A stretch of DNA of 39,510 nucleotides from Miltoncostaeales bacterium (GCA_030829765.1 JAUROO010000040.1:1-39510); one strand, 5' to 3'. Counted from the stretch's first letter, positions 24,875-33,562 are shown. Translations and numbers: made by a program. Notes: a model not told the origin generated them from the sequence alone.

Positions 24875-26551
24875 CTAGACCTCGACCACCACCGGCAGGA
24901 TCACTGGCCGCTGGCGCGACTTCCGGTTGATGAGCGAGGCGACGGCATCGTGCAACTGCTTCTGGAGGACGTCGATCTCATGCACGCGCTCCTCGGACGA
25001 CTCGGCGATGCTCTCGGCCACCCGCTCGCGGATCGCATCGATCAAGAGGTCGTCCTCCGCCCCGCCGAAGCCGCGCGTGACGATGTCGGGCGTCCCCTCG
25101 ATGGTGCCGTCATGCGCGTCCACCTGCACCACGATGAGGACCAGCCCGTCCTCTGACATATGCCGGCGATCGCGCACGACCCCCTCCCCCACATCGGCCA
25201 CGCCGTAGGAGTCGACATAGGTGATGCCCGACGGCACGCGCCCGCTGATCACAGCCCCGTCGACGGTCACCTCCATCACGTCGCCGTTCTCGAGGATGAG
25301 GGTGCGCTCGGGGATGCCCAGCTTCGTCGCGAGGTCGGCGTGGGCCACCTGGTGGCGGGCCTCGCCGTGAATGGGCGCGAAGAATCGCGGGCGGACCAGC
25401 TGCAGCATCCAGGCGAGCTCATCGCGGACGGCGTGCCCCGATGCGTGGATGTCCGAGCGGTCATCCGGGGTCACCACGCGTGCGCCGGCGGCCACGAGCC
25501 GGTTGATGGTCTCGTCGATGGCGAGCTCGTTGCCGGGAATGCGCCGTGAGCTGTACACCACCGTGTCGCCGGCGCGGATGGTCACCCGGGGGTGGGCGTG
25601 ATTCGCCATTCGCCGGAGCGCCGACAGCGGCTCGCCCTGGCTGCCCGTGGTGAGGATCACCAGCTCATCGTCGGGGATCCGGTCGATCTCCTTGTCGGAG
25701 ATGATCACGCCGTCCGGGGCCTTCAGGTAGCCCAGATTGCGCGCCACGTTGACGTTGCGCACCATGGAGCGGCCGATCACGGCCACTACGCGGCCATCAC
25801 GGTAGGCGGCGTCGACCACCTGCTGCATGCGGTCGACCTGCGACGAGAAGGTGGTCACGATCACCCGGCCCGGCGAGGTGGCGAACAGGCTCGCGAGCGC
25901 CGGACCCACGGCCTCCTCTGCCCGCTTGCCCGAGACGGGCACGTCCGCGTTGGTCGAATCGCCCAGCATCACCAGCACGCCGCGATCACCCAGCCGGGCC
26001 AGGCCGGGGACGTCGCTGCGCGCGGCCGGTCCACCGATCGGCAGGTGGTCGAACTTGAAGTCGCCGGTGTGCAGCACCGTGCCGGCGGGCGAGTGCAGGG
26101 CCACGGCCACGCAATCGGGAATCGAGTGGGTCACGCGCAGGAACTCCGCCTCGAACGGGCCCACCCGTCGTGGCGGGTCCCCGGCCGCGACCTCGATGAG
26201 CTCGGCATCCCCGAGCAGGCGGTGCTCATCCAGCTTTCCGCGCACCAGCGCGAGGGTGAACCGGGTGCCGAGGATCGGCACCGGACCGACCTCGCGCAGG
26301 AACCAGGGCACGGCACCGATGTGATCCTCATGCCCGTGGGTGAGGATAAGGGCGTCGATGCGCGAGGCGTTCTCCGCCAGGTAGGTCATGTCCGGCAGCA
26401 CCAGGTCCACGCCCAGCTGGTCCGGTGTGGGGAATGTGACCCCGCAGTCGATGACCACCATCCGCCCGTCGTACTCGACCACGTAAAGGTTCTTGCCGAT
26501 CTCGCCCACCCCCCCGAGGGGGACGATGCGGATGGGGCCGGTCTCGCTCAT
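24875..26551 (-). CDS. rnj: Ribonuclease J
   Basis: Beta-CASP metallo-beta-lactamase ribonuclease with 5'-3' exo- and endonuclease activity in mRNA decay and rRNA processing. The 558-residue protein contains LTHGHEDHIGAVPW (His72, His74, Asp76, His77), HTGDFKFD, GDSTNAD, the beta-CASP region and the late HASGHAVRDEL and PIHGEARHQVAHA motifs, then a C-terminal oligomerisation domain. ATG at 26551 has GGAGG just upstream and overlaps the dapA stop by 4 bases. The dapA-rnj-ftsK order matches B. subtilis and actinobacteria. Confidence 0.96.
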   Translation of the reverse strand: MSETGPIRIVPLGGVGEIGKNLYVVEYDGRMVVIDCGVTFPTPDQLGVDLVLPDMTYLAENASRIDALILTHGHEDHIGAVPWFLREVGPVPILGTRFTLALVRGKLDEHRLLGDAELIEVAAGDPPRRVGPFEAEFLRVTHSIPDCVAVALHSPAGTVLHTGDFKFDHLPIGGPAARSDVPGLARLGDRGVLVMLGDSTNADVPVSGKRAEEAVGPALASLFATSPGRVIVTTFSSQVDRMQQVVDAAYRDGRVVAVIGRSMVRNVNVARNLGYLKAPDGVIISDKEIDRIPDDELVILTTGSQGEPLSALRRMANHAHPRVTIRAGDTVVYSSRRIPGNELAIDETINRLVAAGARVVTPDDRSDIHASGHAVRDELAWMLQLVRPRFFAPIHGEARHQVAHADLATKLGIPERTLILENGDVMEVTVDGAVISGRVPSGITYVDSYGVADVGEGVVRDRRHMSEDGLVLIVVQVDAHDGTIEGTPDIVTRGFGGAEDDLLIDAIRERVAESIAESSEERVHEIDVLQKQLHDAVASLINRKSRQRPVILPVVVEV

Positions 26552-27425
26552 GAGCCTCCGGTGATGCCGTGGTCGTCGAGCAGCGCGGCAAGTCGGCCGC
26601 GCTCGCCCGCAGTGGCCGAAACCAGCGGGAGGCGCAGGTGGTCGGTCGGAATCATTCCGCACATGACGAGCGCCGCCTTGATGAGGATGGGGTTGGTCGC
26701 CTCGAACAACCCGGACCACAGCGTAGTCAGCGAGGTGTCGATCGCCCGCGCACCATCGAGGTCCCCCGCGGCCGCGAGGGCAACCATCTGCTGCATCGCG
26801 TCACCCACGAGGTGCGACGCAACGGAGATCACGCCCGTCCCGCCCATCTCCAGGACCGGCATCAGCATGTCGTCGTTACCCGCATAGATGGCCAGGTCGC
26901 AGGCATCCATCACCTGCGCCAGCTGCGAGAGGTCGTCGTTCGCCTGCTTCAGCGCAATAACACCGGGGATCGCGGCGAGCTCGGCGATGAGCGCGGGCTC
27001 CATGTTCAGCGCCGTGCGCCCGGGGATGTTGTAGAGCACGACGGGCACCCCCACCTCTGCGATGGCCGCCACGTGGCGCCGGATGCCCTCGGCGGGGGGC
27101 TTGTTGTAATAGGGGTCACCACCAGCACCGCATCGGCACCGAGCTCGGCCGCGACCTGGGTGAGGTGCACCGAGTGCGCGGTGTCGTTGCTGCCCGTTCC
27201 GGCCACCATGGTGCCGCGCCCCCGCGTCTCCTCGCGGCCGGCCTCGAACAGCGCGATGCGCTCGACATCGCTGAGCGTCGAGGCCTCGCCCGTGGTCCCG
27301 GCCACCACGATCCCATCCGACCCGGAGTCGAGCAGGCGACGCACAAGCGCGCGATAGGCGGCCTCGTCGACGCCCCCCGATTCGTCGAAGGGCGTGACGG
27401 CCGCGGTGAGTACGGCTCCGAGCAC
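26548..27425 (-). CDS. dapA: 4-hydroxy-tetrahydrodipicolinate synthase, interrupted by a one-base frameshift
   Basis: Condenses pyruvate and aspartate semialdehyde in the first committed step to diaminopimelate and lysine. The GTG at 27425 opens VLGAVLTAAVTPFDESGG and the frame continues with VVAGTTGEASTL to GADAVLVVTP. There it breaks: the sequence then codes, one base out of phase, for YYNKPPAEGIRRHVAAIAEV and the rest, with the Schiff-base lysine in GVIALKQAN. Adding one G to the GGGG run at 27112-27115 (one C in the gene strand) restores an uninterrupted 292-residue protein, the E. coli DapA length. The break falls on the catalytic YY pair. Because the gene is otherwise intact, a sequencing or assembly error is the simplest explanation. 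A real mutation or programmed frameshift is less likely. A TATACT hexamer precedes the start by 7 bases. The stop overlaps the rnj ATG. Confidence 0.9.
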
Positions 27426-27432
27426 GGGCGGC

Positions 27433-27438
27433 AGTATA
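27433..27438 (-). promoter_or_regulatory. Candidate -10 element of dapA (leaderless)
   Basis: Minus-strand TATACT, the best -10 match in the window, 7 bases before the dapA GTG. No ribosome-binding site is present, so the mRNA may begin at the start codon. No clear -35 box. Confidence 0.5.
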
Positions 27439-27463
27439 GGGGCGGCTGTTCCGGCGGGGCGAC

Positions 27464-28546
27464 TCAGGCCGGAATGGCGGCCGCGGGCAGCGGCTCGCGC
27501 GCGCGGCCGTCCGTCAGGAGGTCGGGGCTCGCGACGTTCCAGTACGCGCGGACCGCCCATGTCAGCACACGCCGGCTCGCCACCACGCGGGCAAAATCCG
27601 CGAACAACGGGTCCGGCAGGACATCCAGGGCCGTCTGAAGCCGCTCGAGGATGCGATAGCCCCGGGCGCGGGACGACACGGCCGCGCGATAGGCCGCAAG
27701 CGCCTCGCCCAGCGGCATCTCTCCCGTCCTCACGCGCTCGGCAAGCCGACCGGCCACCTGGCCGAAGACGAGCGCCGGGCGGATGCCCTCGCCGGACACC
27801 GGCAGGCACATGCCGGCCGAGTCGCCCACGAGGAACATGCCATCGCGCACGGGGTCGATCAGCACCGATGTGAAGAACCCGCCATGCACCGGGCCCGGCT
27901 CCCCGAGGTGCAGGTCGTCGCAGAAGGCGCGCAGATCCCCCGACAGATCGGAGTCCCCGGTGTAGGTGGCAAGCCCTGCGCGCAGGTGATCGCCCGCGGG
28001 GAACGCCCAGTAGAAGCGTCGTGTGCCACGGCTCGGCCCCACGTAGAAGTGCAGTCCCTCGCCACGGAACGGCTGCCGTGCCTCGATGCCGAAGCTCTTC
28101 CGGGGCGCCCGCGCCGCACGGCGGCGGTCCCGCGGAGCCACTGTGCGCCACCCCGCGGCATCCACGACCACTGGTGCGTCGAAGGCGCCTTCGGTGGTCT
28201 CCACGCGCCCTGCCCGTGCACCGGTGATGCGCGCGCGCAGGAAGTCGGCGCCGGTGCGGTCGAACAGTTCCTCGCAGAAGCGCCGGTAGTCGAAGGTGCA
28301 GAACGGGAAGAACCGCAGCACCTGCGACCGGCGCCGGGTGTGGATGATGATGTCGTCATGCACCTGGTCGATGACGTGGGTCATTCCCAGGTTCTCAAGG
28401 CAGGCGAGGGGCACGGCCGATGCGGACGTTTCCCCGTCACCGATCTCCAGGCTGTCGATCACCAGCACCCGGCCGCCGATCTGCTGGGCGGCGGCCAGCC
28501 CCGCGAACGACCCGCCGCAGACGATGGCGTCGTACGCCTGCGCCAT
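27464..28546 (-). CDS. FAD-dependent oxidoreductase, geranylgeranyl-reductase-like
   Basis: The 360-residue protein has a dinucleotide-binding N-terminus (AIVCGGSFAGLAAA, glycines at 11-16), a variable middle substrate domain, and GDSAGMCLPVSGEGI (241-255). The last is the second FAD motif of the geranylgeranyl reductase/halogenase group of flavoproteins. Members reduce isoprenoid chains or act as monooxygenases; the substrate here is unknown. The start ATG overlaps the stop of the cupin gene by one base (TGATG), so the two are co-translated. The pair sits between dapB and dapA, where other Gram-positive bacteria have no such genes. Confidence 0.85.
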   Translation of the reverse strand: MAQAYDAIVCGGSFAGLAAAQQIGGRVLVIDSLEIGDGETSASAVPLACLENLGMTHVIDQVHDDIIIHTRRRSQVLRFFPFCTFDYRRFCEELFDRTGADFLRARITGARAGRVETTEGAFDAPVVVDAAGWRTVAPRDRRRAARAPRKSFGIEARQPFRGEGLHFYVGPSRGTRRFYWAFPAGDHLRAGLATYTGDSDLSGDLRAFCDDLHLGEPGPVHGGFFTSVLIDPVRDGMFLVGDSAGMCLPVSGEGIRPALVFGQVAGRLAERVRTGEMPLGEALAAYRAAVSSRARGYRILERLQTALDVLPDPLFADFARVVASRRVLTWAVRAYWNVASPDLLTDGRAREPLPAAAIPA

Positions 28547-28953
28547 CAGGTGCGGGGGATCTCCTCGCCGGTCTCCGGGTTGATGCGGATGCCGTCGGTG
28601 ATGCCCGTGCCCGGGGGTGCACCGATCACGAGCCAGGTGGCGTCGCGGTCGCTGTTGTTCTGGATGCGGCGGGTGGTGTCCTTGCCCACGCGGACCCAGT
28701 CCTGGTCCTCGATGGCGACGACCTCGCCCTCGATCAGCATCTCCTGAGGACCGCCGGCGATCAGGTGGTAGAGCTCCTCCTGCTCATGATGGCGGTGATA
28801 GGCCATCTGGTCCCCGGGATGGAAGATCCACACGCGGCAGGTCATCTGCTCGCAGCCGGTGGAGCCGGCGAAGTCCTGGGAGGAGGGGCCGCCGCCCTTC
28901 CGCTCCCTGCGCTCAACATCGGCGGCGTGGACGTGCGTAAAGCCATCGGCCAT
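28546..28953 (-). CDS. Small single-domain cupin
   Basis: A 135-residue protein with one cupin barrel. Motif 1 has metal ligands His53, His55 and Glu59 or Glu60 (AYHRHHEQEELYH). Motif 2 reads VGKDTTRRIQNNS, with Arg where the fourth ligand His usually stands, so metal binding may be incomplete or altered. It may bind a small ligand or act as an accessory to the FAD enzyme that it overlaps by one base; neither can be decided. ATG at 28953 has AGGAG six bases upstream, and a candidate promoter lies at the end of dapB. Confidence 0.85.
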   Translation of the reverse strand: MADGFTHVHAADVERRERKGGGPSSQDFAGSTGCEQMTCRVWIFHPGDQMAYHRHHEQEELYHLIAGGPQEMLIEGEVVAIEDQDWVRVGKDTTRRIQNNSDRDATWLVIGAPPGTGITDGIRINPETGEEIPRT

Positions 28954-28982
28954 GACGTTCTCCTGATCCGTGAACGCGTCTG

Positions 28983-28988
28983 AGACTA
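28983..28988 (-). promoter_or_regulatory. Candidate -10 element of the cupin gene
   Basis: Minus-strand TAGTCT, beginning with the TAG stop of dapB. It would start a transcript with a leader of about 23 bases that includes the AGGAG site before the cupin ATG. No clear -35 box. Confidence 0.3.
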
Positions 28989-29675
28989 GTCGAACAGCAC
29001 GGATTCGAGGCCCACGGTCACGCCGGGGCGCTCGCGCACCGCGCGCACCGCCATGAGCACGCCCGGCATGAAGCTCTCACGCGACAGGCTGTCGTGACGG
29101 ATGGTGAGCGTCTCGCCCAGCCCGCCCAGAATGACCTCCTGATGCGCGACGAGGCCCGGCAGTCGAACGGAGTGGATGGGCACATCGCCCTCCATGAGTC
29201 CGGAGGTGCGCGCCGCCGTGCCGGATGGGGCGTCGAGCTTCCCGTCGTGGTGCAGCTCGATGATCTCGGCGGCCGGCATGTGGCGTGATGCCTCGGCTGC
29301 GAAACGCATCATCAGGACCGCGCCGATCGCGAAGTTCGGCGCCACGAGCAGGTTGGCCGCACCCTCCTCCGCGCAACTGACCAGGTCGTCCATCTGCGCC
29401 GGCTCGAGCCCGGTTGTGCCCACGACGGCGTGAACGCCGGCGTCCAGGCAGGCGCGCACGGTCCCATGGGCCACGGCCGGCTGGGTGAAGTCCACGGCGA
29501 CATCCGGCGCGGCAGCCGGGATGGCCTCGGCCACGGAGGCGAAGGCGGTGCGCCCGTCGGAAGTGAGCGCGGGGTCCACCCGGGCGACCAGTTCCATGTC
29601 GTCCGCAGCGCCGACGGCCGCAACGACCGCCTGCCCCATGCGCCCCGCGGCGCCGGTCACCATCACCCGGATCAT
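28986..29675 (-). CDS. dapB: 4-hydroxy-tetrahydrodipicolinate reductase
   Basis: NAD(P)H-dependent reductase of the diaminopimelate pathway, acting directly after DapA. The 229-residue protein has the nucleotide-binding loop VTGAAGRMGQAV (Gly8, Gly11, Gly14), VDFTQPAV, GTTG, and the catalytic stretch ELHHDGKLDAPSGTA with His142/143 and Lys146. It is slightly shorter than the E. coli enzyme (273), as in other actinobacteria. ATG at 29675 overlaps the stop of the M16 peptidase gene by 4 bases. Confidence 0.96.
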   Translation of the reverse strand: MIRVMVTGAAGRMGQAVVAAVGAADDMELVARVDPALTSDGRTAFASVAEAIPAAAPDVAVDFTQPAVAHGTVRACLDAGVHAVVGTTGLEPAQMDDLVSCAEEGAANLLVAPNFAIGAVLMMRFAAEASRHMPAAEIIELHHDGKLDAPSGTAARTSGLMEGDVPIHSVRLPGLVAHQEVILGGLGETLTIRHDSLSRESFMPGVLMAVRAVRERPGVTVGLESVLFD

Positions 29676-30952
29676 GCCGCTTCCACGAGCTCGGGGGCCA
29701 GATGCGCCACGGCGGCGCGCACGGCCTCGGTCCGCGGGCCGATCGCCGCGATCGACAGGCAAGAGGGGTCCCAGAACTCCCGGGCCAGGTCGAGGATGTC
29801 GTCCGCGCTCACTGCATCCACGCGGGCGATGATCTCGTCCACGTCGAGGAGCTCCGTGCCACTGAGCACCGACCGGCCGATCCTGTGCATGCGGGTGGCC
29901 GGGCTCTCGAGGCCGAGCACGAGCCGGCCCTTCAGGTGCTCCTTGGCCCGGGCCAACTCATCGGCGGGCACGGGATCCTCCCCTATGCGGCGGAGCTCGC
30001 GCGCGATGATCTCCGAGGCCTCGACGAGGTTGTCCTCGCGGGTGCCCAGGTACACGCCCACCTGCCCGGTGTCCGAGTACCCCACGGAATACGTGCCCAC
30101 CGAGTAGGCCAGGCCGCGCTTCTCGCGGATCTCCTGGAACAGGCGCGAGCTCATTGACCCACCGAGCACCACGTCCAGCACCCCCATCGCGTGCCGGCGG
30201 TCATCCGAGCGATCGAGGCCCGGGCCCCCCAGGGCGACGTGGTACTGCTCGGTGGGCTTGGCCCGAGCGACCAGGCGCGGGGTGCCGGGGGCCGCGGCCT
30301 GCACCTCGTGGGCCGCGCCGCGGGCCAGGTCGCCCAGATGCCGCTCCGCGAGGTCCACCAGGTGCCCGTGCTCGATGTTCCCGCTCGCCGCCACCACGAT
30401 GTTGCCCGCCGTGTAGTGCCCGGCGTGGAACGCCCGTATCTCCTCCTCGGGCATGCCGGCGATCACCTCGGAGGTCCCGATGACGGGCCTGCCCAGCGGC
30501 TGATCGGGGAACACGGCCTCCGACATCAGGTCATGCACCAGGTCCCCGGGGTCGTCCTCGTACATGAGGATCTCCTCGAGGATCACCTGGCGCTCCTGCT
30601 CGAGTTCGCGGAACGCCGGGCGCACCAGCATGTCGGCGAGGACGTCGAAGGCGCGGTCCAGGTGCTCGTCCAGCACGCGGGTGTAGAGCACCGTGTGGTC
30701 CCTGCCGGTTGCCGCGTTCACCTCACCGCCGATCGCGTCGAACGCCTCGGCGATTCCCGCGGCCGAGAACCGGTCTGTCCCCTTGAACAGCAGGTGCTCG
30801 ATGAAGTGCGAGATACCGCCCTCGGACGGCCGCTCGAAGCGCGAGCCCACCCCGATCCACACTCCGAGCGCGATCGAGCGCACACCGCCGAGGGGCTCCG
30901 AGACAACCCGGAGCCCCCCTGCGGTGGTGTCGAGCGCCCTGTTGGAGGTCAC
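29672..30952 (-). CDS. M16 family zinc metallopeptidase
   Basis: The 426-residue protein is a single-chain M16B peptidase with the inverted zinc motif HFIEH (49-53) and a downstream glutamate region (LEQERQVILEEI). A C-terminal domain with VLGGSMSSRLFQEIREKRGLAYS matches the R/Y substrate-binding pair of the family. Homologues (B. subtilis MlpA/YmxG, next to pnp) degrade or process peptides; the target here is unknown. GTG at 30952 overlaps the pnp stop (GTGA). No signal peptide is seen, so it is probably cytoplasmic. Confidence 0.94.
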   Translation of the reverse strand: MTSNRALDTTAGGLRVVSEPLGGVRSIALGVWIGVGSRFERPSEGGISHFIEHLLFKGTDRFSAAGIAEAFDAIGGEVNAATGRDHTVLYTRVLDEHLDRAFDVLADMLVRPAFRELEQERQVILEEILMYEDDPGDLVHDLMSEAVFPDQPLGRPVIGTSEVIAGMPEEEIRAFHAGHYTAGNIVVAASGNIEHGHLVDLAERHLGDLARGAAHEVQAAAPGTPRLVARAKPTEQYHVALGGPGLDRSDDRRHAMGVLDVVLGGSMSSRLFQEIREKRGLAYSVGTYSVGYSDTGQVGVYLGTREDNLVEASEIIARELRRIGEDPVPADELARAKEHLKGRLVLGLESPATRMHRIGRSVLSGTELLDVDEIIARVDAVSADDILDLAREFWDPSCLSIAAIGPRTEAVRAAVAHLAPELVEAA

Positions 30953-33147
30953 TCGGAGACGTCGCTCGCGGACATCTTCCGGCGCCGCCGCGGGCGGCGG
31001 TGCGTGCTCTCGTCCGACTCGGTGTCGCCGTCCCCGGCGGGTGCCGAGTCGTCCGACAGCAGGCGCAGCCCGATACGGCCGCGGGCCCGGTCGACCTCCT
31101 CCACGCGCACGTCCACCGAGTCGCCGCGGTTCAGGACGTCCTCCACCTTCTCCACCCGGCCGGAGCCCAGGTTGGAGATGTGCAGCAGTCCGTCCACGCC
31201 CTTTGTGAGTTCGATGAACGCCCCGAAGGTCGTGGTCTTCACGACCTTGGCGCCCTCGTAGACATCGCCCACCTCGACGTCCTTCGTCATGGAGCGGATC
31301 CGCTCGACGCACTGGTCGGCCTTCTCGCCCTGCACGCCGTAGACGCTCACGGTGCCGTCATCCTCGATGGAGATCTCCACCTCGAAGTCGGCCTCGAGAG
31401 CGCGGATGGTCTCGCCGCCCTTGCCGATGACCATCCCGATCTTGTCGGGATCGATCTTGATGGCGGTGATGCGCGGTGCCCATGCGCTCAGCTCCTCGCG
31501 GGGGCCCGGGATCGTGTCGGCCATGGCGCCCAGGATCGTGAGGCGTGCCTGCTTGGCCTGCTGCAGGGCCTGCGCCAGGGTCTCCTGGGTGACCCCGGCC
31601 ACCTTGTTGTCCATCTGCAGGGCCGTGACGCCCTCGGAGGTGCCCGCCACCTTGAAGTCCATGTCGCCGAGGTGGTCCTCGTCGCCCTGGATGTCGGTGA
31701 GCACGATCAGGTCATCGCCCTCCTTGATGAGGCCCATGGCGATGCCGGCGACCGGGCGGGTGATGTTCACGCCTGCGTCCAGCAGGGCCAGCGTGGAGCC
31801 GCACACCGAGGCCATCGACGACGACCCGTTGCTCTCGAGCGTCTCCGAGACCAGGCGGAGGGTGTAGGGGAACTCCTCCTCCGGCGGGATGACCGGGATC
31901 AGCGCCCGCTCCGCGAGGGCCCCGTGTCCGATGTCACGCCGCTTGGGCCCGCGCATGAAACCGGTCTCGCCGACGCTGAACGGCGGGAAGTTGTCGTGGT
32001 GGATGTAGCGCTTCGTCGTGTCGATGGACAGGTCGTCGATGCGCTGGGCCTCCTTCATCGTGCCGAGCGCCAGCAGGGTGAGCACCTGCGTCTCGCCGCG
32101 CGTGAAGAGCCCCGAGCCGTGCGTGCGCGGCGCGATGCCGGTGTCGCACCAGATGGGGCGGATCTCCTCCGCCGACCGGCCGTCCGGACGCCGCTTGTCC
32201 ACGGCGATGCGACGGCGGATCGTGCGCTTGATCAGCTGGTCGAACGCCATCGAGAACTGCGCGCGCTGATCCGGCGAGGGCTCATCGCCCACGACCTCCA
32301 GCTGGGCGGCGGTCTTCGCCGCGGCGATCTTGTCGCGGCGCTCGAGCTTGCCCTGCTCGAGCGTGGCCTCCTCGATGGATGCCAGGGCGACCTTCTCGAC
32401 CTCGGCGAGCATCGCCGGGTCGACGACCTGCGGCACGACATCCCACTTGGGCTTGCCCGCCTTCTCGCGGAGCTCGTCCTGCACGTCGCAGAGCTTGCGG
32501 ATCTCGTCATGCGCGATCTGCAGGGCCTCGAGCAGGTCCTCTTCCGACACCTCCTTCGCGCCGGCCTCGACCATCGAGATGGCGTCGCGCGTACCGGCCA
32601 CGACCAGGTCGAGCTTGCTCTCCTCCATCTCCTGGAGGGTCGGGTTGATGACGAAGTCGTCATCCAGCATGCCGATGCGCACGGCCCCGACCGGACCCTC
32701 GAACGGCAGCTCCGACAGCATGAGCGCCGCGGAGGCCCCGTTGATCGAGAGGATGTCGAACGCGTTGACCTTGTCGATCGAGAGCACCGTGGTGACAACC
32801 TGCACCTCGTTGCGGTAGCCCTTGGGCCACAGCGGCCGGAGCGGGCGGTCGGTCATGCGCGCGGTGAGGATGGCGCGCTCGCTCGGGCGGCTCTCGCGCT
32901 TGATGAAGCCACCGGGGATCGCCCCCTTGGCGTACATGCGCTCCTCGACGTCCACGGTGAGCGGGAAGAAGTCCGTCCCCTCCCGCGGCGCGCGCGCGCC
33001 CACGGCCGTGACCAGCACCAGGCTGTCGCCCGACCGTACGAGCACCGAGCCGCTGGCCTGCTTGGCCAGCCTGCCGGTCTCGAAGATGATCTCCTGGCCG
33101 CCGATATCGGCGACGACGCGCGTGGCGTCAGGGCCCTTCACTGTCAT
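30949..33147 (-). CDS. pnp: Polyribonucleotide nucleotidyltransferase
   Basis: Phosphorolytic 3'-5' exoribonuclease of the degradosome type, also able to add tails. The 732-residue protein has two RNase PH-like domains (GGFIKRESRPSE in the first; RGETQVL, GFMRGPKRRDIGHG and SNGSSSMASVCG in the second), an intervening helical domain, a KH domain (GMVIGKGGETIRAL) and an S1 domain (TFGAFIELTKGVDGLLHIS). It ends in an Arg-rich tail. I chose the ATG at 33147 because GGGGA lies six bases upstream; in-frame ATGs at 33159 and 33183 lack such a site. It lies 101 bases after rpsO. Confidence 0.97.
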   Translation of the reverse strand: MTVKGPDATRVVADIGGQEIIFETGRLAKQASGSVLVRSGDSLVLVTAVGARAPREGTDFFPLTVDVEERMYAKGAIPGGFIKRESRPSERAILTARMTDRPLRPLWPKGYRNEVQVVTTVLSIDKVNAFDILSINGASAALMLSELPFEGPVGAVRIGMLDDDFVINPTLQEMEESKLDLVVAGTRDAISMVEAGAKEVSEEDLLEALQIAHDEIRKLCDVQDELREKAGKPKWDVVPQVVDPAMLAEVEKVALASIEEATLEQGKLERRDKIAAAKTAAQLEVVGDEPSPDQRAQFSMAFDQLIKRTIRRRIAVDKRRPDGRSAEEIRPIWCDTGIAPRTHGSGLFTRGETQVLTLLALGTMKEAQRIDDLSIDTTKRYIHHDNFPPFSVGETGFMRGPKRRDIGHGALAERALIPVIPPEEEFPYTLRLVSETLESNGSSSMASVCGSTLALLDAGVNITRPVAGIAMGLIKEGDDLIVLTDIQGDEDHLGDMDFKVAGTSEGVTALQMDNKVAGVTQETLAQALQQAKQARLTILGAMADTIPGPREELSAWAPRITAIKIDPDKIGMVIGKGGETIRALEADFEVEISIEDDGTVSVYGVQGEKADQCVERIRSMTKDVEVGDVYEGAKVVKTTTFGAFIELTKGVDGLLHISNLGSGRVEKVEDVLNRGDSVDVRVEEVDRARGRIGLRLLSDDSAPAGDGDTESDESTHRRPRRRRKMSASDVSE

Positions 33148-33225
33148 TGCGTTCCCCATCCCTTCGCGCCGTACCCCCGGCACGGCTCATCACGCGGTGC
33201 CGCCATCCGGGCGGCCCGCCGTCAC

Positions 33226-33240
33226 GGGCGCGATGCGCCC
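33226..33240 (-). terminator. Hairpin in the rpsO-pnp gap
   Basis: Perfect 6-bp inverted repeat GGGCGC/GCGCCC with a 3-base loop, starting 9 bases after the rpsO stop on the minus strand. No U tract follows. In E. coli the same gap holds a terminator and an RNase III processing hairpin; the role here is inference. Confidence 0.4.
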
Positions 33241-33248
33241 CGGTTCGC

Positions 33249-33515
33249 CTACCTGCGGATGCCGAGCGAGTCGGTGAGCTCGCGGTAGGCGTTCAGGTCC
33301 TTCCTCTCGAGGTAGCTCAGGAGCCGACGGCGCCGGCCGACCATGGTCAGCAGACCGCGCCGCGAGTGATGATCCTTGTGGTGGCTCTTGAGGTGCTCGG
33401 TGAGCTGGTTGATCCTCTCGGTGAGGATCGCGATCTGGACCTGGGGCGAGCCCGTGTCCGTGTCGTGCTTGCGGTGGGGCGCCATGACCCCCGCCTTGGT
33501 GTCCTTGTCCAGCAT
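33249..33515 (-). CDS. rpsO: 30S ribosomal protein S15
   Basis: Primary 16S rRNA-binding protein of the small-subunit platform. The 88-residue length is standard. Signatures are HDTDTGSPQVQIAILTERI, HLKSHHKDHHSRRGLL and RRRRLLSYLE. ATG at 33515 is preceded by GGAG at 9 bases. The gap before it (33516-33585) holds a short inverted repeat that might serve autoregulation. The ribF-rpsO-pnp order is the classic one. Confidence 0.98.
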   Translation of the reverse strand: MLDKDTKAGVMAPHRKHDTDTGSPQVQIAILTERINQLTEHLKSHHKDHHSRRGLLTMVGRRRRLLSYLERKDLNAYRELTDSLGIRR

Positions 33516-33562
33516 CTATGTCTGCTCCATGTCCGGCCGCGGGGCAGCCGTGGCCGCACCCG

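Noticed and set aside
31000..33288. Open frame of over 700 codons on the plus strand opposite pnp
   Set aside because: It mirrors PNPase codon structure and has no domain signature. PNPase on the minus strand is unambiguous.
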